From JBDIBB01 sp039812685 (lineage in GTDB: Bacteria > Acidobacteriota > Vicinamibacteria > Vicinamibacterales > JAFNAJ01), in NCBI GenBank assembly GCA_039812685.1, contig JBDIBB010000005.1, positions 1-60,668 of the forward strand: a stretch of DNA of 60,668 bases, given 5' to 3'. Positions 25,640 through 33,869 of the stretch are shown here, in pieces. A model generated the notes under the pieces. It was not told the DNA's origin and did not search any database. It saw only the letters and a list, made by a program, of their open reading frames with translations. The stretch's first letter is position 1. Every line of letters begins with the position of its first letter. The translations under genes and the position numbers were made by a program.

Positions 25640-26854
25640 TCAACGAACCTTCACGTCCGCGCCTTCGGCCAGCGGCGCGTGCCCGGGCAGGGCCACCACC
25701 TCGCCGGCGGCCACCCCGCTCGTGACCACGACCCGATCGCCCACGGCCTGACCGAGTGTGACGATGCGATCCTCGAGCCGCGAGCCCTTCACCACGAACA
25801 CGCGCTGCGTGCTGCCCACCTCGCGCAGCGCGGCACGCGCCACCAGCACCGACGCCTGCCGCTGCGGTTCGGAGATCCTCGCGGTGGCGAAGAGACCAGG
25901 CTTGAGCAGACCCTCCGGGTTGCTCACCACCGCCTCGACCACCATCGCGCGCTGGTCCGTGCGCAGCGACGGCGAGATGTAACGCACCGTCCCCGTGAAC
26001 TCGCGGTCCGGATAGGCGTCCACACGGAACGACATCTGCTGGCCTGCCGCGATGCGCGAGACGTCCTGCTCGGGAATCGACAGCTCCACCCGCAGCGGGT
26101 TCACGCGCACGACGACGGCCACCACCTGCCCGCGCGTGACGTAGTCGCCCGTGCTCACCTTGCGTTCGACCACGATGCCGGAGAACGGCGCGCGGACCGT
26201 CGTGTCGGCGAGCGCCTTGCGGGCGAGCGTCACGCGGGCGAGGCTCGCCTGGTAGCCCCGATAGCGCTGGGTGGCGACGTTGCGGGCGGCCTCGTAGCCC
26301 TGCCGCGCGGCCTCCACCGACGTCGCGCGCTGGTCGTACTCCGACTGCGACACGACCTTCTGATCCAGCAGCGACCGGATGCGGGTGTACTCCGACTCGG
26401 CCAGCTGCAGACCGGCACGGGCGTTGGCCACCTCGGGTACCCGCTCCGCATCGAACGCCCCGCCGGTGCCGAGCGCCAGCGCCGCCGCCGCCTGCGCGGC
26501 CGTCGCTTCCGCCTCGGCCAGTTGCGCCGCGGCCTCGGTCGGCGACAACTGCACGAGCGGAGCGCCCTCGGCCACGCGCATCCCGCGCTCCACCGGCGTG
26601 GCGGCCACGCGACCGGCAACCTCGGCGCTCACCTCCGCCTGGTCGTCGGCCGTCAACGTGCCGGTGGCGCTGATGACCCTGGCAATCGTCTCCTCGACGG
26701 CCGTCGTCGCGTCGATCTCGATCGGCGCCGGCGCGGGTGCCGCCTGCGCGGCGCGGCCACCGGCCGGCGAGCAGCCGGCCTGCAGCGTGCCCGCGGCGGC
26801 CAGCGCCACAGCGAGCGGAACGAGGAACACGGGGCGAATACGAAGCGGCGTCAT
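25640..26854 (-). CDS. RND periplasmic adaptor (membrane fusion protein)
   Basis: AcrA/HlyD-type adaptor linking the RND pump to the outer-membrane factor. The N-terminus is a signal with a possible lipidation site (LQAGCSPAGG; Gln at -3 is unusual for a lipobox). It has biotinyl-lipoyl halves (ISATGTLTADDQAEVSAEVAGR and VRAPFSGIVVERKVSTGDYV-type strands), an alpha-helical hairpin between them, then a beta-barrel region (RVNPLRVELSIPEQDV). ATG 26854 is chosen because AAGGGA lies upstream and the signal follows; the frame is open to 26926. Length is 404 residues from this start. It is the middle gene of tetR-adaptor-pump. Confidence 0.92.
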   Translation of the reverse strand: MTPLRIRPVFLVPLAVALAAAGTLQAGCSPAGGRAAQAAPAPAPIEIDATTAVEETIARVISATGTLTADDQAEVSAEVAGRVAATPVERGMRVAEGAPLVQLSPTEAAAQLAEAEATAAQAAAALALGTGGAFDAERVPEVANARAGLQLAESEYTRIRSLLDQKVVSQSEYDQRATSVEAARQGYEAARNVATQRYRGYQASLARVTLARKALADTTVRAPFSGIVVERKVSTGDYVTRGQVVAVVVRVNPLRVELSIPEQDVSRIAAGQQMSFRVDAYPDREFTGTVRYISPSLRTDQRAMVVEAVVSNPEGLLKPGLFATARISEPQRQASVLVARAALREVGSTQRVFVVKGSRLEDRIVTLGQAVGDRVVVTSGVAAGEVVALPGHAPLAEGADVKVR

Positions 26855-26922
26855 GTGGAATCCCTTGGGTGCCCGCGATGGGCGCGACGAATCAGTTCTG
26901 TCGGTGGCGTGGATACGTGCTG

Positions 26923-27651
26923 TCAATGCGAGGGCGCCGCCGGCGCCGGGGGCGAGGAGCCTTCACCCCGATCGGCGGCGGCGCCGGGCGAGTCGTCCGC
27001 CGCGGCCAGGCAGCCCAGCGGCATCCCCTGGAAGCGGAGGGCGCCGCCGGTCCGCAGGCCGGCGAGCACCAGATCGATCAGATCGCGGGCCAGCGCCTCG
27101 CCGTCCTCACCCGGGGTGAGCCGATTGAAGAGCCGCGCGGCTGCCGCGCCGTTCATGGCCGTGAACAGCAGCCGGACCACGGAGAGGGCGTCGAGGCCCT
27201 CCGGCAGGTCGCCGGCCTGGATGCACTGCCGGACCGTGTCCGCCATCCGCTGCCGCATCTCGATCAGGAGGCTGAGCTGCTCCCGGTACTTGATGATGCG
27301 GGGCACGGAGCGGTCGAAGAGCATCAGCGCGAAGTGCTCGGGGTGCGCGACGCTGAAGTGATAGACCGCCATCAGGCGTCCGCGCAGTGTCTCGAGCGGC
27401 GAGCCGACCTCGGGCACGACCGCGCCCATCTCCGCCATCAGGCGGAAGCCTTCCTCAGCCAGCGCCAGGAAGATGTCGTCCTTGCCCGCGAAGTAGCTGT
27501 AGATGGCTGCCGGGCTGTACTCAATCCGCTCGGCGATCTTGCGGATGGAGACCTGGGAGTAGCCCTCGGTGATGAACAGAGCCCGCGCGGCGTCGAGAAT
27601 GGCCTGACGAACCAGCTCGCGCTCACGTTCCTGACGTTCCTTGATACCCAT
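26923..27651 (-). CDS. TetR/AcrR-family transcriptional regulator
   Basis: A 242-residue repressor-type protein. The N-terminal helix-turn-helix is typical: ILDAARALFITEGYSQVSI, then RKIAERIEYSPAAIYSYF and AGKDDIF. The C-terminal ligand domain is variable, and the last ~35 residues are Pro/Ala-rich. It is the first gene of the efflux operon, so it very probably controls the adaptor and pump and itself. Two perfect TGAAC-N3-GTTCA palindromes lie in the region upstream, where autoregulation would be expected. The inducer is unknown. Confidence 0.9.
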   Translation of the reverse strand: MGIKERQERERELVRQAILDAARALFITEGYSQVSIRKIAERIEYSPAAIYSYFAGKDDIFLALAEEGFRLMAEMGAVVPEVGSPLETLRGRLMAVYHFSVAHPEHFALMLFDRSVPRIIKYREQLSLLIEMRQRMADTVRQCIQAGDLPEGLDALSVVRLLFTAMNGAAAARLFNRLTPGEDGEALARDLIDLVLAGLRTGGALRFQGMPLGCLAAADDSPGAAADRGEGSSPPAPAAPSH

Positions 27652-27684
27652 TCGTGCCTTGGCCGTTGTTTGGGCCGCGATCGA

Positions 27685-27760
27685 CGTTCTGTGAATGAAC
27701 GATGTTCAAGGATACGGGAGCAGCCGATGGCCGCGCAAGCAGATTCTGAACAGCGTTCAG
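27685..27760. promoter_or_regulatory. Candidate TetR operators (TGAAC-N3-GTTCA palindromes)
   Basis: TGAAC GAT GTTCA spans 27696-27708 and CTGAAC AGC GTTCAG spans 27746-27760; their centres are 51 bases apart. An extra half-site pair, CGTTC-N7-GAACG (27685-27701), overlaps the first. They sit 45-110 bases in front of the tetR start and 160-235 bases before the divergent acyl-CoA dehydrogenase gene, so either or both could be controlled. Confidence 0.6.
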
Positions 27761-27920
27761 GCGCGGGATTGCCCTGAGGGAATCGTGCGTCCTGGCGTCG
27801 GAGGCCGACCGCCGGCCACGGTCGTGTCCGGCGCACGGGCACGTGCATGTTGCGTCGCGCCGGGCCCGGTTCTGGCTCCCCGGCGGGCTGTGCTACGCTC
27901 TCGGGCTGGCGCAGACGATC

Positions 27921-29060
27921 ATGGATTTCCGGCTCTCGACCGAGCAGCAGGTGTTGCGGCGTACCGTCCGGGAATTCGCCGAGGCGGAAATCGCGCCCCA
28001 TGTCATGGCATGGGACGAAGCCCAGCAGTTTCCTCACGAGATCGTCCCGCGCCTGGCTGAGCTGGGCCTGCTCGGCATCCAGTTCCCTGAGCGCTACGGC
28101 GGCGCCGGGATGTCGGCCATCGACTACTGCATCTGCATCGAGGAGATCGCGCGCGTCGATCCGTCGATTGCCCTGCTCGTGGCGGCCCACAACGGTCTCG
28201 GCGCCGCGCAGATCGCGATGTTCGGCACCGAGGCGCAGCGCGAGCGGTTCCTGGCGCCGCTGGCCCGCGGCGAGATGCTCGGCGCCTGGGGGCTCACCGA
28301 GCCGACGGCGGGCAGCGACGCGGCCGGAACGCGCACGGTGGCGGTGCGCGATGGCGAGCACTGGGTCATCAACGGGGCCAAGACCTTCATCACGCACGGC
28401 AGCGTCGGCGGCGTGATGGTGGCCATGGCGGTGACCGACCGCACGCGCGGCAGCCGCGGCATCTCGGCGTTCATCGTGCCGCACGGCACCCCGGGCATGC
28501 GTGCCGGGAAGAAGGAGAACAAACTCGGGCTGCGCGCGAGCGACACCAGCGAGGTGGTGTTCGAGGACTGCCGGGTGCCGCTCGATCAGTTGCTCGGCGA
28601 GCCGGGGCAGGGCTTCATCAACGCCATGCAGGTCCTCGACGCCGGCCGTACCGGCATCGCGGCGCTCTCGGTCGGGCTGGCACAGGGCGCCTACGAGGCC
28701 GCCCGGCGTTATGCGCGCGAGCGACACCAGTTCGGGCAGCCGATCGCCTCGTTCCAGGCGATTCAGTGGAAGCTGGCCGACCTCGCCACGCGCATCGAGG
28801 CCGCCCGCTGGCTCACCTACCGCGCGGCCTACCTGAAGGATCGTGGCATCCGCACGTCGCGTGAGTCGTCGATGGCCAAACTCTACGCGAGCGAGACCGC
28901 GGTGCGCGCCGCCGAGGAAGGAGTGCAGATCCACGGCGGCTACGGTTTCACGAAGGACTATCCGGCCGAGAAGTTCTTCCGCGACGTCAAACTCATGACC
29001 ATCGGCGAGGGCACGAGCGAGATCCAGCGGCTCGTCATCGCCCGTCAGTTGCTGGCGTGA
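27921..29060 (+). CDS. Acyl-CoA dehydrogenase (FAD-dependent)
   Basis: Catalyses alpha,beta-dehydrogenation of an acyl-CoA, passing electrons to ETF. At 379 residues it has the standard length. The N-terminal helical domain starts MDFRLSTEQQVLRRTVREFA. The FAD region contains GAWGLTEPTAGSDAAGTRT and WVINGAKTFITHG. The catalytic base region is GEGTSEIQRLVIARQLL at the end, with Glu in the short-chain position. Also visible is HGGYGFTKDYPAEKFFRD. ATG 27921 starts the conserved sequence; an upstream in-frame ATG (27843) would add an unconserved leader. It overlaps meaB by four bases; with meaB and mce nearby, a role in branched- or odd-chain acyl-CoA breakdown is inferred. Confidence 0.93.
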   Translation: MDFRLSTEQQVLRRTVREFAEAEIAPHVMAWDEAQQFPHEIVPRLAELGLLGIQFPERYGGAGMSAIDYCICIEEIARVDPSIALLVAAHNGLGAAQIAMFGTEAQRERFLAPLARGEMLGAWGLTEPTAGSDAAGTRTVAVRDGEHWVINGAKTFITHGSVGGVMVAMAVTDRTRGSRGISAFIVPHGTPGMRAGKKENKLGLRASDTSEVVFEDCRVPLDQLLGEPGQGFINAMQVLDAGRTGIAALSVGLAQGAYEAARRYARERHQFGQPIASFQAIQWKLADLATRIEAARWLTYRAAYLKDRGIRTSRESSMAKLYASETAVRAAEEGVQIHGGYGFTKDYPAEKFFRDVKLMTIGEGTSEIQRLVIARQLLA

Positions 29061-30004
29061 CCGTGCCGCTTGCCAGCCGCGTGCTCGACGGCGATCCGCG
29101 GGCCATCGCCCGGGCGATCACCCTGATCGAAGGCGAGTCACCGCAGGCGGCGGCGCTGGTGCGGCAGTTGTACCCGCACTCGGGCCGCGCCTATCTCGTG
29201 GGCGTGACCGGTCCGCCCGGTGCCGGCAAGAGCACGTTCGTCGACAGGCTCACCGCCGAGTTGCGGCGTCGCGGCCCGACGGTGGGCATCGTCGCCGTCG
29301 ATCCCACCAGTCCCTACTCGGGAGGCGCCGTGCTGGGCGACCGCGTGCGGATGCAGTCGCACGCCGGCGATCCGGGCGTCTTCATCCGCAGCATGGCGAC
29401 GCGCGGCCACCTCGGCGGGCTTTCCCGCGCGACCAGCGACGCGGCCGTCGTGCTCGACGCCGCGGGCCTCGACATCGTCATCATCGAGACGGTTGGCGTC
29501 GGTCAGGACGAGGTGGACATCGTCAGGACGGCCGACATCTCGCTGGTGATGCTCGTGCCGGGCACCGGTGACGAGGTGCAGGCCATCAAGGCCGGCATCA
29601 TGGAGATCGCCGACGTCTTCATCGTCAACAAGGCCGACCGCCAGGGTGCCGATCAGACGGTGGCGGCCATCGAGGCGATGCTGGCCCTGCAGGGGTTCGT
29701 GGATGGGGCCTGGCGGCCGCCCGTGATCCGCACCGAGGCGACGGCGGGCAGGGGCGTGGCCGAGGTGTGGGAGGCGGTCGAGCGCTTCCGGGCCCACTCG
29801 GCCCACCGGCAGGGCGAACGACGCCGGGATCGCGCCGAGTTCCGGCTGCGCGAGGTGCTGGGCCGCGGTTTCCTGCGGCACGTGGAGGAGGTCGTGCTGG
29901 CGCCCGGCGAACTCGCTACACTGTTGGCTCGCATCGCGGCCCGGGAACTCGATCCGTATTCGGCCGCGGAGTCGGTGATGCGGCGCGCGCTCGGCCGGGG
30001 ATGA
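29057..30004 (+). CDS. meaB: MeaB-type GTPase, methylmalonyl-CoA mutase chaperone
   Basis: G3E-family P-loop GTPase that loads and protects the B12 cofactor of methylmalonyl-CoA mutase. Motifs in order: Walker A GPPGAGKSTFVDRL, base-contact and metal site VAVDPTSPYSGGAVLGDRVRM, the conserved IRSMATRGHLGGL, Walker B-like IIETVGVGQDEVDI and NKAD. The 315-residue length is normal. The GTG start overlaps the preceding stop (GTGA). The mutase subunits are not in the window, but the epimerase gene follows, so the gene belongs to propionyl/methylmalonyl-CoA metabolism and is not ArgK. Confidence 0.94.
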   Translation: MTVPLASRVLDGDPRAIARAITLIEGESPQAAALVRQLYPHSGRAYLVGVTGPPGAGKSTFVDRLTAELRRRGPTVGIVAVDPTSPYSGGAVLGDRVRMQSHAGDPGVFIRSMATRGHLGGLSRATSDAAVVLDAAGLDIVIIETVGVGQDEVDIVRTADISLVMLVPGTGDEVQAIKAGIMEIADVFIVNKADRQGADQTVAAIEAMLALQGFVDGAWRPPVIRTEATAGRGVAEVWEAVERFRAHSAHRQGERRRDRAEFRLREVLGRGFLRHVEEVVLAPGELATLLARIAARELDPYSAAESVMRRALGRG

Positions 30005-30050
30005 CCGGGGGCGCGGGTCGCCGATCGCGCAGAGGCGCACGGATGCAACC

Positions 30051-30455
30051 ATGAAGATCGAACTCGATCACGTCGGCATCGCCATCGAGGGCCTCGACAC
30101 GGCGCTCGCGTTCTACCGCGATCTGCTCGGCCTGCCGCTCGAGGGGAGCGAGGAGGTGGGCAGCCAGAAGGTTCGCGCCCACTTCCTGCCCGCCGGAGAG
30201 CCCCGGCTCGAACTGCTCGAGGCGACGCAGCCCGAGTCGACCATCGCCAAGTACGTGGCGCGGCGCGGGCCGGGCCTGCACCACATCGCGTTCCGCGTGG
30301 ACGACATCCACCAGGTGCTCGCCGACCTGAAGGCGCGCGGAGTGCGCCTGATCGACGAGACGCCGCGACCCGGCGCCGAGGGTGCGCTGGTCGCCTTCAT
30401 CCACCCCTCGGCCAGCCACGGCGTCCTGGTCGAGCTCAAGCAGCCCAGGAACTGA
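30051..30455 (+). CDS. mce: Methylmalonyl-CoA epimerase
   Basis: Interconverts (S)- and (R)-methylmalonyl-CoA upstream of the B12 mutase. It is a vicinal-oxygen-chelate fold of 134 residues, the standard size. Metal ligands are visible as LDHVGIAI (His), GPGLHHIAFRVDD (His) and VLVELKQP (Glu). The gene lies 46 bases after meaB, strong context support. Confidence 0.95.
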   Translation: MKIELDHVGIAIEGLDTALAFYRDLLGLPLEGSEEVGSQKVRAHFLPAGEPRLELLEATQPESTIAKYVARRGPGLHHIAFRVDDIHQVLADLKARGVRLIDETPRPGAEGALVAFIHPSASHGVLVELKQPRN

Positions 30456-30495
30456 GCGAGCGCCTGGCGCCGGGCGCCGGGCCACGCAGGCACCC

Positions 30496-31356
30496 ATGTC
30501 CATCCAGATCGGCATCATCGGCGGCAGCGGCCTCTACGACATGGCGGATCTCACCGACCGCCAGGAGGTCCACCTCGGCACGCCCTTCGGCGATCCGTCC
30601 GGGCCGTATGTCACCGGCACGCTGCGCGGCCGCCGTGTCGCGTTCCTGGCGCGGCACGGGGCGGGCCACCGACTGCTGCCCTCGGAACTGAACTTCCGCG
30701 CGAACATCTTCGGCTTCAAGGTCCTCGGCGTGGAGCGGATCCTGTCGGCGAGCGCCGTCGGCAGCCTGCGGCAGGAGTACGCGCCGCTCGACCTGGTGTT
30801 CCCCGACCAGTTCTTCGACCGCACCCAGGGGCGCGTCTCGACGTTCTTCGGCCGGGGCGTGGCGGCGCACGTGTCCTTTGCGCATCCGGTCTGCCCGTCG
30901 CTGCACGCGGTGGCGATCGAGGCCGCGCGGCACACCGGCGCGCGCGTGCACCCCGGGGGCACCTACGTGTGCATGGAGGGGCCGGCCTTCTCGACGAAGG
31001 CCGAGTCGGAGTTCTACCGGTCCTGCGGGTTCGACGTGATCGGCATGACGAACCTGCAGGAGGCCAAGCTCGCGCGCGAGGCCGAGATCTGCTACGTGAC
31101 CATCGCCCTGGTCACCGACTACGACTGCTGGCACCCCGACCACGATCACGTCACCGTCGACATGGTGATCGCCAACCTGCAGCAGAACGCGACGAGGGCC
31201 CGGCAGGTGATCGCCAACGCCGTCGAGGCGTTGCCGGCGGCCCGGGACTGCGGGTGCGCGTCCGCGCTGTCGGCGGCCATCATCACGCGGCACGACGCCA
31301 TTCCCGACGAGACCCGTCGCGCGCTCGCGCCGCTCATCGACAAGTACCTTGCCTGA
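30496..31356 (+). CDS. mtnP: S-methyl-5'-thioadenosine phosphorylase
   Basis: Cleaves methylthioadenosine (from polyamine or SAM metabolism) to adenine and methylthioribose-1-phosphate. The PNP/MTAP class 2 fold shows IGIIGGSGLYDM, LARHGAGHRLLPSELNFRAN and GTYVCMEGPAFSTKAES. The base-specificity region VTDYDCWHPDHDHV contains the Asp typical of 6-amino purine users. The 286-residue length is normal. ATG 30496 begins the conserved sequence; the frame is open upstream without conservation. It sits directly before a PfkB nucleoside-kinase-like gene, consistent with purine salvage. Confidence 0.93.
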   Translation: MSIQIGIIGGSGLYDMADLTDRQEVHLGTPFGDPSGPYVTGTLRGRRVAFLARHGAGHRLLPSELNFRANIFGFKVLGVERILSASAVGSLRQEYAPLDLVFPDQFFDRTQGRVSTFFGRGVAAHVSFAHPVCPSLHAVAIEAARHTGARVHPGGTYVCMEGPAFSTKAESEFYRSCGFDVIGMTNLQEAKLAREAEICYVTIALVTDYDCWHPDHDHVTVDMVIANLQQNATRARQVIANAVEALPAARDCGCASALSAAIITRHDAIPDETRRALAPLIDKYLA

Positions 31357-31363
31357 CAGACCC

Positions 31364-32311
31364 ATGCGGATCATCGTCACCGGTTCGATCGCCTACGACT
31401 ACCTGATGTCGTTTCCCGGCTCGTTCACCGAGCACCTGCTCCCCGATCACCTGGCGAAGGTGAGCCTGAGCTTCCTGGTCGACACGATGGAGAAGCGGCG
31501 AGGCGGCTGCGCCGCCAACATCGCCTACACCCTCGGCCTGCTCCAGGAGCACCCGACGCTGATGGCCACCGCGGGCCAGGACTTCCCGGACTACCGCCGC
31601 TGGCTCGAGGAGGCGGGCGTCGACACCTCGCTCGTCCGCGAGGTGCCGGGCGTCTTCAGCGCGTCGTTCTTCTGCAGCACCGATCGCGACAACAACCAGA
31701 TCGCGTCGTTCTACACCGGCGCGATGGCGCACGCCGGCGAGCTGTCGTTCCACGAGGCAGGGGCCTGCGATTTCGCCATCGTCTCGCCCAACCATCCGTC
31801 GGCCATGGTGAAGTACGCGGAGGAATGCCGGGCCCTGGGCATCCGCTACATGTACGACCCCGGCCAGCAGTGCGCGCGCTCCACCGGCGAGGAACTGCGC
31901 GCGGGCATCGTCGGCGCGACGATGCTGATCGTCAACGAGTACGAGTTGGAGCTGGTCCGCCAGAAGGCCGGGTTGGACGAGCGTCAGATCCTCGAGCGAT
32001 CCGAGGCCCTCATCGTCACCCGGGGCGAGCACGGATCGACGATCTACACCAGGGAGGCCGAGATCTCGGTGCCGGCCGTGGCCCCGGCGTCGGAAGCCGA
32101 TCCGACCGGCGTGGGCGACGCGTTTCGCGCCGGGTTCCTCAAGGGGCTGGCGCTGGGCGCCGACTACGGGACCTGCGGTGAACTCGGCAGCGTGGCGGCC
32201 ACCTACGCGCTGGAGCACGTGGGCGCGCAGGGCCATGTCTTCAAGTGGGACGAGTTCCGCCGGCGTTACACGCAGCACTTCGGTGAGCTGCGCGTGAACG
32301 TCGCGGCCTGA
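31364..32311 (+). CDS. PfkB-family carbohydrate / adenosine kinase-like protein
   Basis: Phosphorylates a sugar or nucleoside hydroxyl with ATP. The PfkB pattern includes RRGGCAANIAYTLGLL near residue 45 and the active site DPTGVGDAFRAGFLKGL with the catalytic Asp. The start MRIIVTGSIAYDYLMSFPG resembles adenosine kinase-type members, and the mtnP neighbour, 7 bases upstream, fits nucleoside salvage. The exact substrate cannot be read from sequence. ATG 31364 is chosen over a TTG at 31349 that overlaps mtnP. Confidence 0.88.
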   Translation: MRIIVTGSIAYDYLMSFPGSFTEHLLPDHLAKVSLSFLVDTMEKRRGGCAANIAYTLGLLQEHPTLMATAGQDFPDYRRWLEEAGVDTSLVREVPGVFSASFFCSTDRDNNQIASFYTGAMAHAGELSFHEAGACDFAIVSPNHPSAMVKYAEECRALGIRYMYDPGQQCARSTGEELRAGIVGATMLIVNEYELELVRQKAGLDERQILERSEALIVTRGEHGSTIYTREAEISVPAVAPASEADPTGVGDAFRAGFLKGLALGADYGTCGELGSVAATYALEHVGAQGHVFKWDEFRRRYTQHFGELRVNVAA

Positions 32312-32330
32312 GCGGCTGGCGGACGTCACG

Positions 32331-32834
32331 GTGTTCCCGGCTGCCTCGCATCGCCCGCGGCTGCCCGCCGTCCTGGCCATGGTCGCCCTGGCCTGGTGGG
32401 GCGCGCTGGCGGCCGCGCCAGCCTGTCGTGCGGCTGGCGGGGCGTGGGGTGTGGCCGCCGCGGTCTTCCACGGCGCCTGCGGGCGTCTCTGTCACCAGCG
32501 ACCCGACCGGTCCTTCGGCGACGGCGGAGGCCAGTGGCCCGTGTGCGCCCGTTGCGCCGGGCTCTACGCCGGCGCGGCGATCGGAGCCGGTGCGGCCTGG
32601 CTGGCCGTCCGGCGATGGTGGCGTCGGGGCCACCGCGTGCCGCCGCCGACGACCTGGCGCGTCCCCGTGATCGTCGCGGCGGCGCCGACCGGGCTGAGCT
32701 GGGCGCTGGAAATGACGGGAGTGACCGGCTTCACGAACCTCTCCCGGTTCGCGGCCGCGGTACCGCTGGGCGCCCTGGCGGCGTGGGCCGTGTCGGCGGC
32801 GCTCGCCCGCGAGGCCGCCTGCGGGCTACACTAG
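32331..32834 (+). CDS. DUF2085 membrane protein
   Basis: A 167-residue protein with about four hydrophobic segments. The DUF2085 signature is visible: GRLCHQRPDRSF, then PVCARCAGLYAGAAIG, with the conserved Cys/His-Cys/Arg pairs suggesting metal binding or a redox site at the membrane. The family's function is unknown. It starts with GTG and is the first of four small membrane-protein genes packed between the PfkB kinase and enoyl-CoA hydratase. Confidence 0.78.
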   Translation: MFPAASHRPRLPAVLAMVALAWWGALAAAPACRAAGGAWGVAAAVFHGACGRLCHQRPDRSFGDGGGQWPVCARCAGLYAGAAIGAGAAWLAVRRWWRRGHRVPPPTTWRVPVIVAAAPTGLSWALEMTGVTGFTNLSRFAAAVPLGALAAWAVSAALAREAACGLH

Positions 32835-32846
32835 TCGGCCAGTCTC

Positions 32847-33248
32847 ATGCGCACCGCGACCGCCGATCGTTCTCCCGCCCTTGACCGCGGTACCCTCTGG
32901 ATGTTGTGCGTGGCCGCCTGGCTCGTGCCAGGGTCGGCGCACCTGTGGCTGCGCCGCACCAGGGCCGGCCTGGTGTTCCTGGTGGCCCTGCCGCTGATGT
33001 TCGCCATCGGCCTGGCGCTGCACGGCCGGCTGTTCCCGTTCGAGGCCGGCGAACCGCTGGCGCTGCTGGCCGCCTGTGCCGATCTCGGCATCGGCCTGCC
33101 GTACTTCCTCGCGTGGCTGTCGGGCGCGGGCGCAGGCTCGGTCACCGCGGCGAGCTACGAGTACGGCAACAGCTACCTGATCGTCGCGGGCCTGCTGAAC
33201 ATGCTGGTCGTGCTCGACGCCTGCGACATCGCGCTGGGGCGCAAGTGA
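32847..33248 (+). CDS. Small membrane protein of unknown function
   Basis: 133 residues with about four membrane segments: LWMLCVAAWLVPGSAHLWL, GLVFLVALPLMFAIGLAL, LALLAACADLGIGLPYFLAWL and YLIVAGLLNMLVVLDACDI. The PGSAHLWLRR motif and a Tyr/Gly/Asn turn (SYEYGNSY) before the last helix resemble DUF6677-type proteins, an assignment from memory. It starts 12 bases after the DUF2085 gene and overlaps the next gene by four bases (GTGA). Confidence 0.7.
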   Translation: MRTATADRSPALDRGTLWMLCVAAWLVPGSAHLWLRRTRAGLVFLVALPLMFAIGLALHGRLFPFEAGEPLALLAACADLGIGLPYFLAWLSGAGAGSVTAASYEYGNSYLIVAGLLNMLVVLDACDIALGRK

Positions 33249-33427
33249 CCAGCCACTTCCTCTATCTCGTGATCTTCGCGGCGCTGGTGTCGGCGGTGTT
33301 CGCCGCCCTGCAGCGGCAGGAGCCGCGCGAGCAGGTGCGCTTCGGGCTGCTGCTGTTCGGCGCCTTCATCGCCTCGGCCCTGGTGCTGGGCTGGCTGATG
33401 CTGCCGCTGCCCATCGGCGGTCGGTAG
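33245..33427 (+). CDS. Small two-helix membrane protein (60 aa)
   Basis: A 60-residue frame starting at a GTG that overlaps the previous stop. There are two hydrophobic helices (FLYLVIFAALVSAVFAAL and LLFGAFIASALVLGWLML) separated by a charged loop (QRQEPREQVR). It ends three bases before the VanZ-like gene. Overlap at one end, tight spacing at the other and clean membrane segments support a real gene. The function is unknown. Confidence 0.68.
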   Translation: MTSHFLYLVIFAALVSAVFAALQRQEPREQVRFGLLLFGAFIASALVLGWLMLPLPIGGR

Positions 33428-33430
33428 GCG

Positions 33431-33826
33431 ATGTCCCGCTTGGCGCGGTGGGCGCCGGTCGTGGCCTGCATGGCGGCGATCTTCGCGCTCTCCGCTCAGC
33501 CGCGGCTGCCGGACCTGCCGGCGGCTGTATCCGACAAGCACGCGCACGCGGCGGCCTATGGTGGGCTGGCGGCCTTGAGCTGCCGCGCGCTGGCGGGCGG
33601 CCCGATGGCGGGTCTCGGCCTTCGTGGTGCCATCGCCGCCTGGACCCTGGCCGCCGCCTACGGCGCCACCGACGAATACCACCAGTCGTTTGTCGCCGGC
33701 CGGACGGCGGACGTGGACGACTGGTTCGCCGACGCGCTCGGCGCCGCCGCCGCGGCCGCCGCCTGTTACGCGTGGGGTATAATCACGCGCCCACGCCGCG
33801 TTGGCGAACACCCGCGCCCGTCCTGA
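33431..33826 (+). CDS. VanZ-like membrane protein
   Basis: 131 residues with four hydrophobic segments. VanZ-family features are LSAQPRLP after the first helix, DKHAHAAAYGGLAAL, then ATDEYHQSFVAGRTADVDDW, where Asp, Glu, His and the RxxDxxD-like string are the conserved core. VanZ members can affect teicoplanin sensitivity, but most chromosomal copies have no known role. It is the last of four tightly packed membrane genes. A TATAAT near its 3' end probably serves the next gene. Confidence 0.84.
   Translation: MSRLARWAPVVACMAAIFALSAQPRLPDLPAAVSDKHAHAAAYGGLAALSCRALAGGPMAGLGLRGAIAAWTLAAAYGATDEYHQSFVAGRTADVDDWFADALGAAAAAAACYAWGIITRPRRVGEHPRPS
33778..33783 (+). promoter_or_regulatory. Candidate -10 element (TATAAT) for enoyl-CoA hydratase operon
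   Basis: A perfect TATAAT in the context GGGGTATAATCACG, inside the end of the VanZ gene and about 87 bases before the enoyl-CoA hydratase ATG. No -35 is evident. Confidence 0.45.
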
Positions 33827-33869
33827 GTCCCGCGTGCGCCATCGCGCGCGCTGCCCCCCAGGTCGCATC

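Noticed and set aside
27685..27760. GTTC/GAAC half-sites as a LexA (SOS) box
   Set aside because: Spacing (N3, and N7 inverted) does not match the N4 Gram-positive or the direct GTTC-N7-GTTC alphaproteobacterial boxes, and no SOS gene is adjacent.
29057..30004. ArgK arginine/ornithine transport kinase
   Set aside because: Older name for the same family; the neighbouring methylmalonyl-CoA epimerase and motifs fit MeaB.
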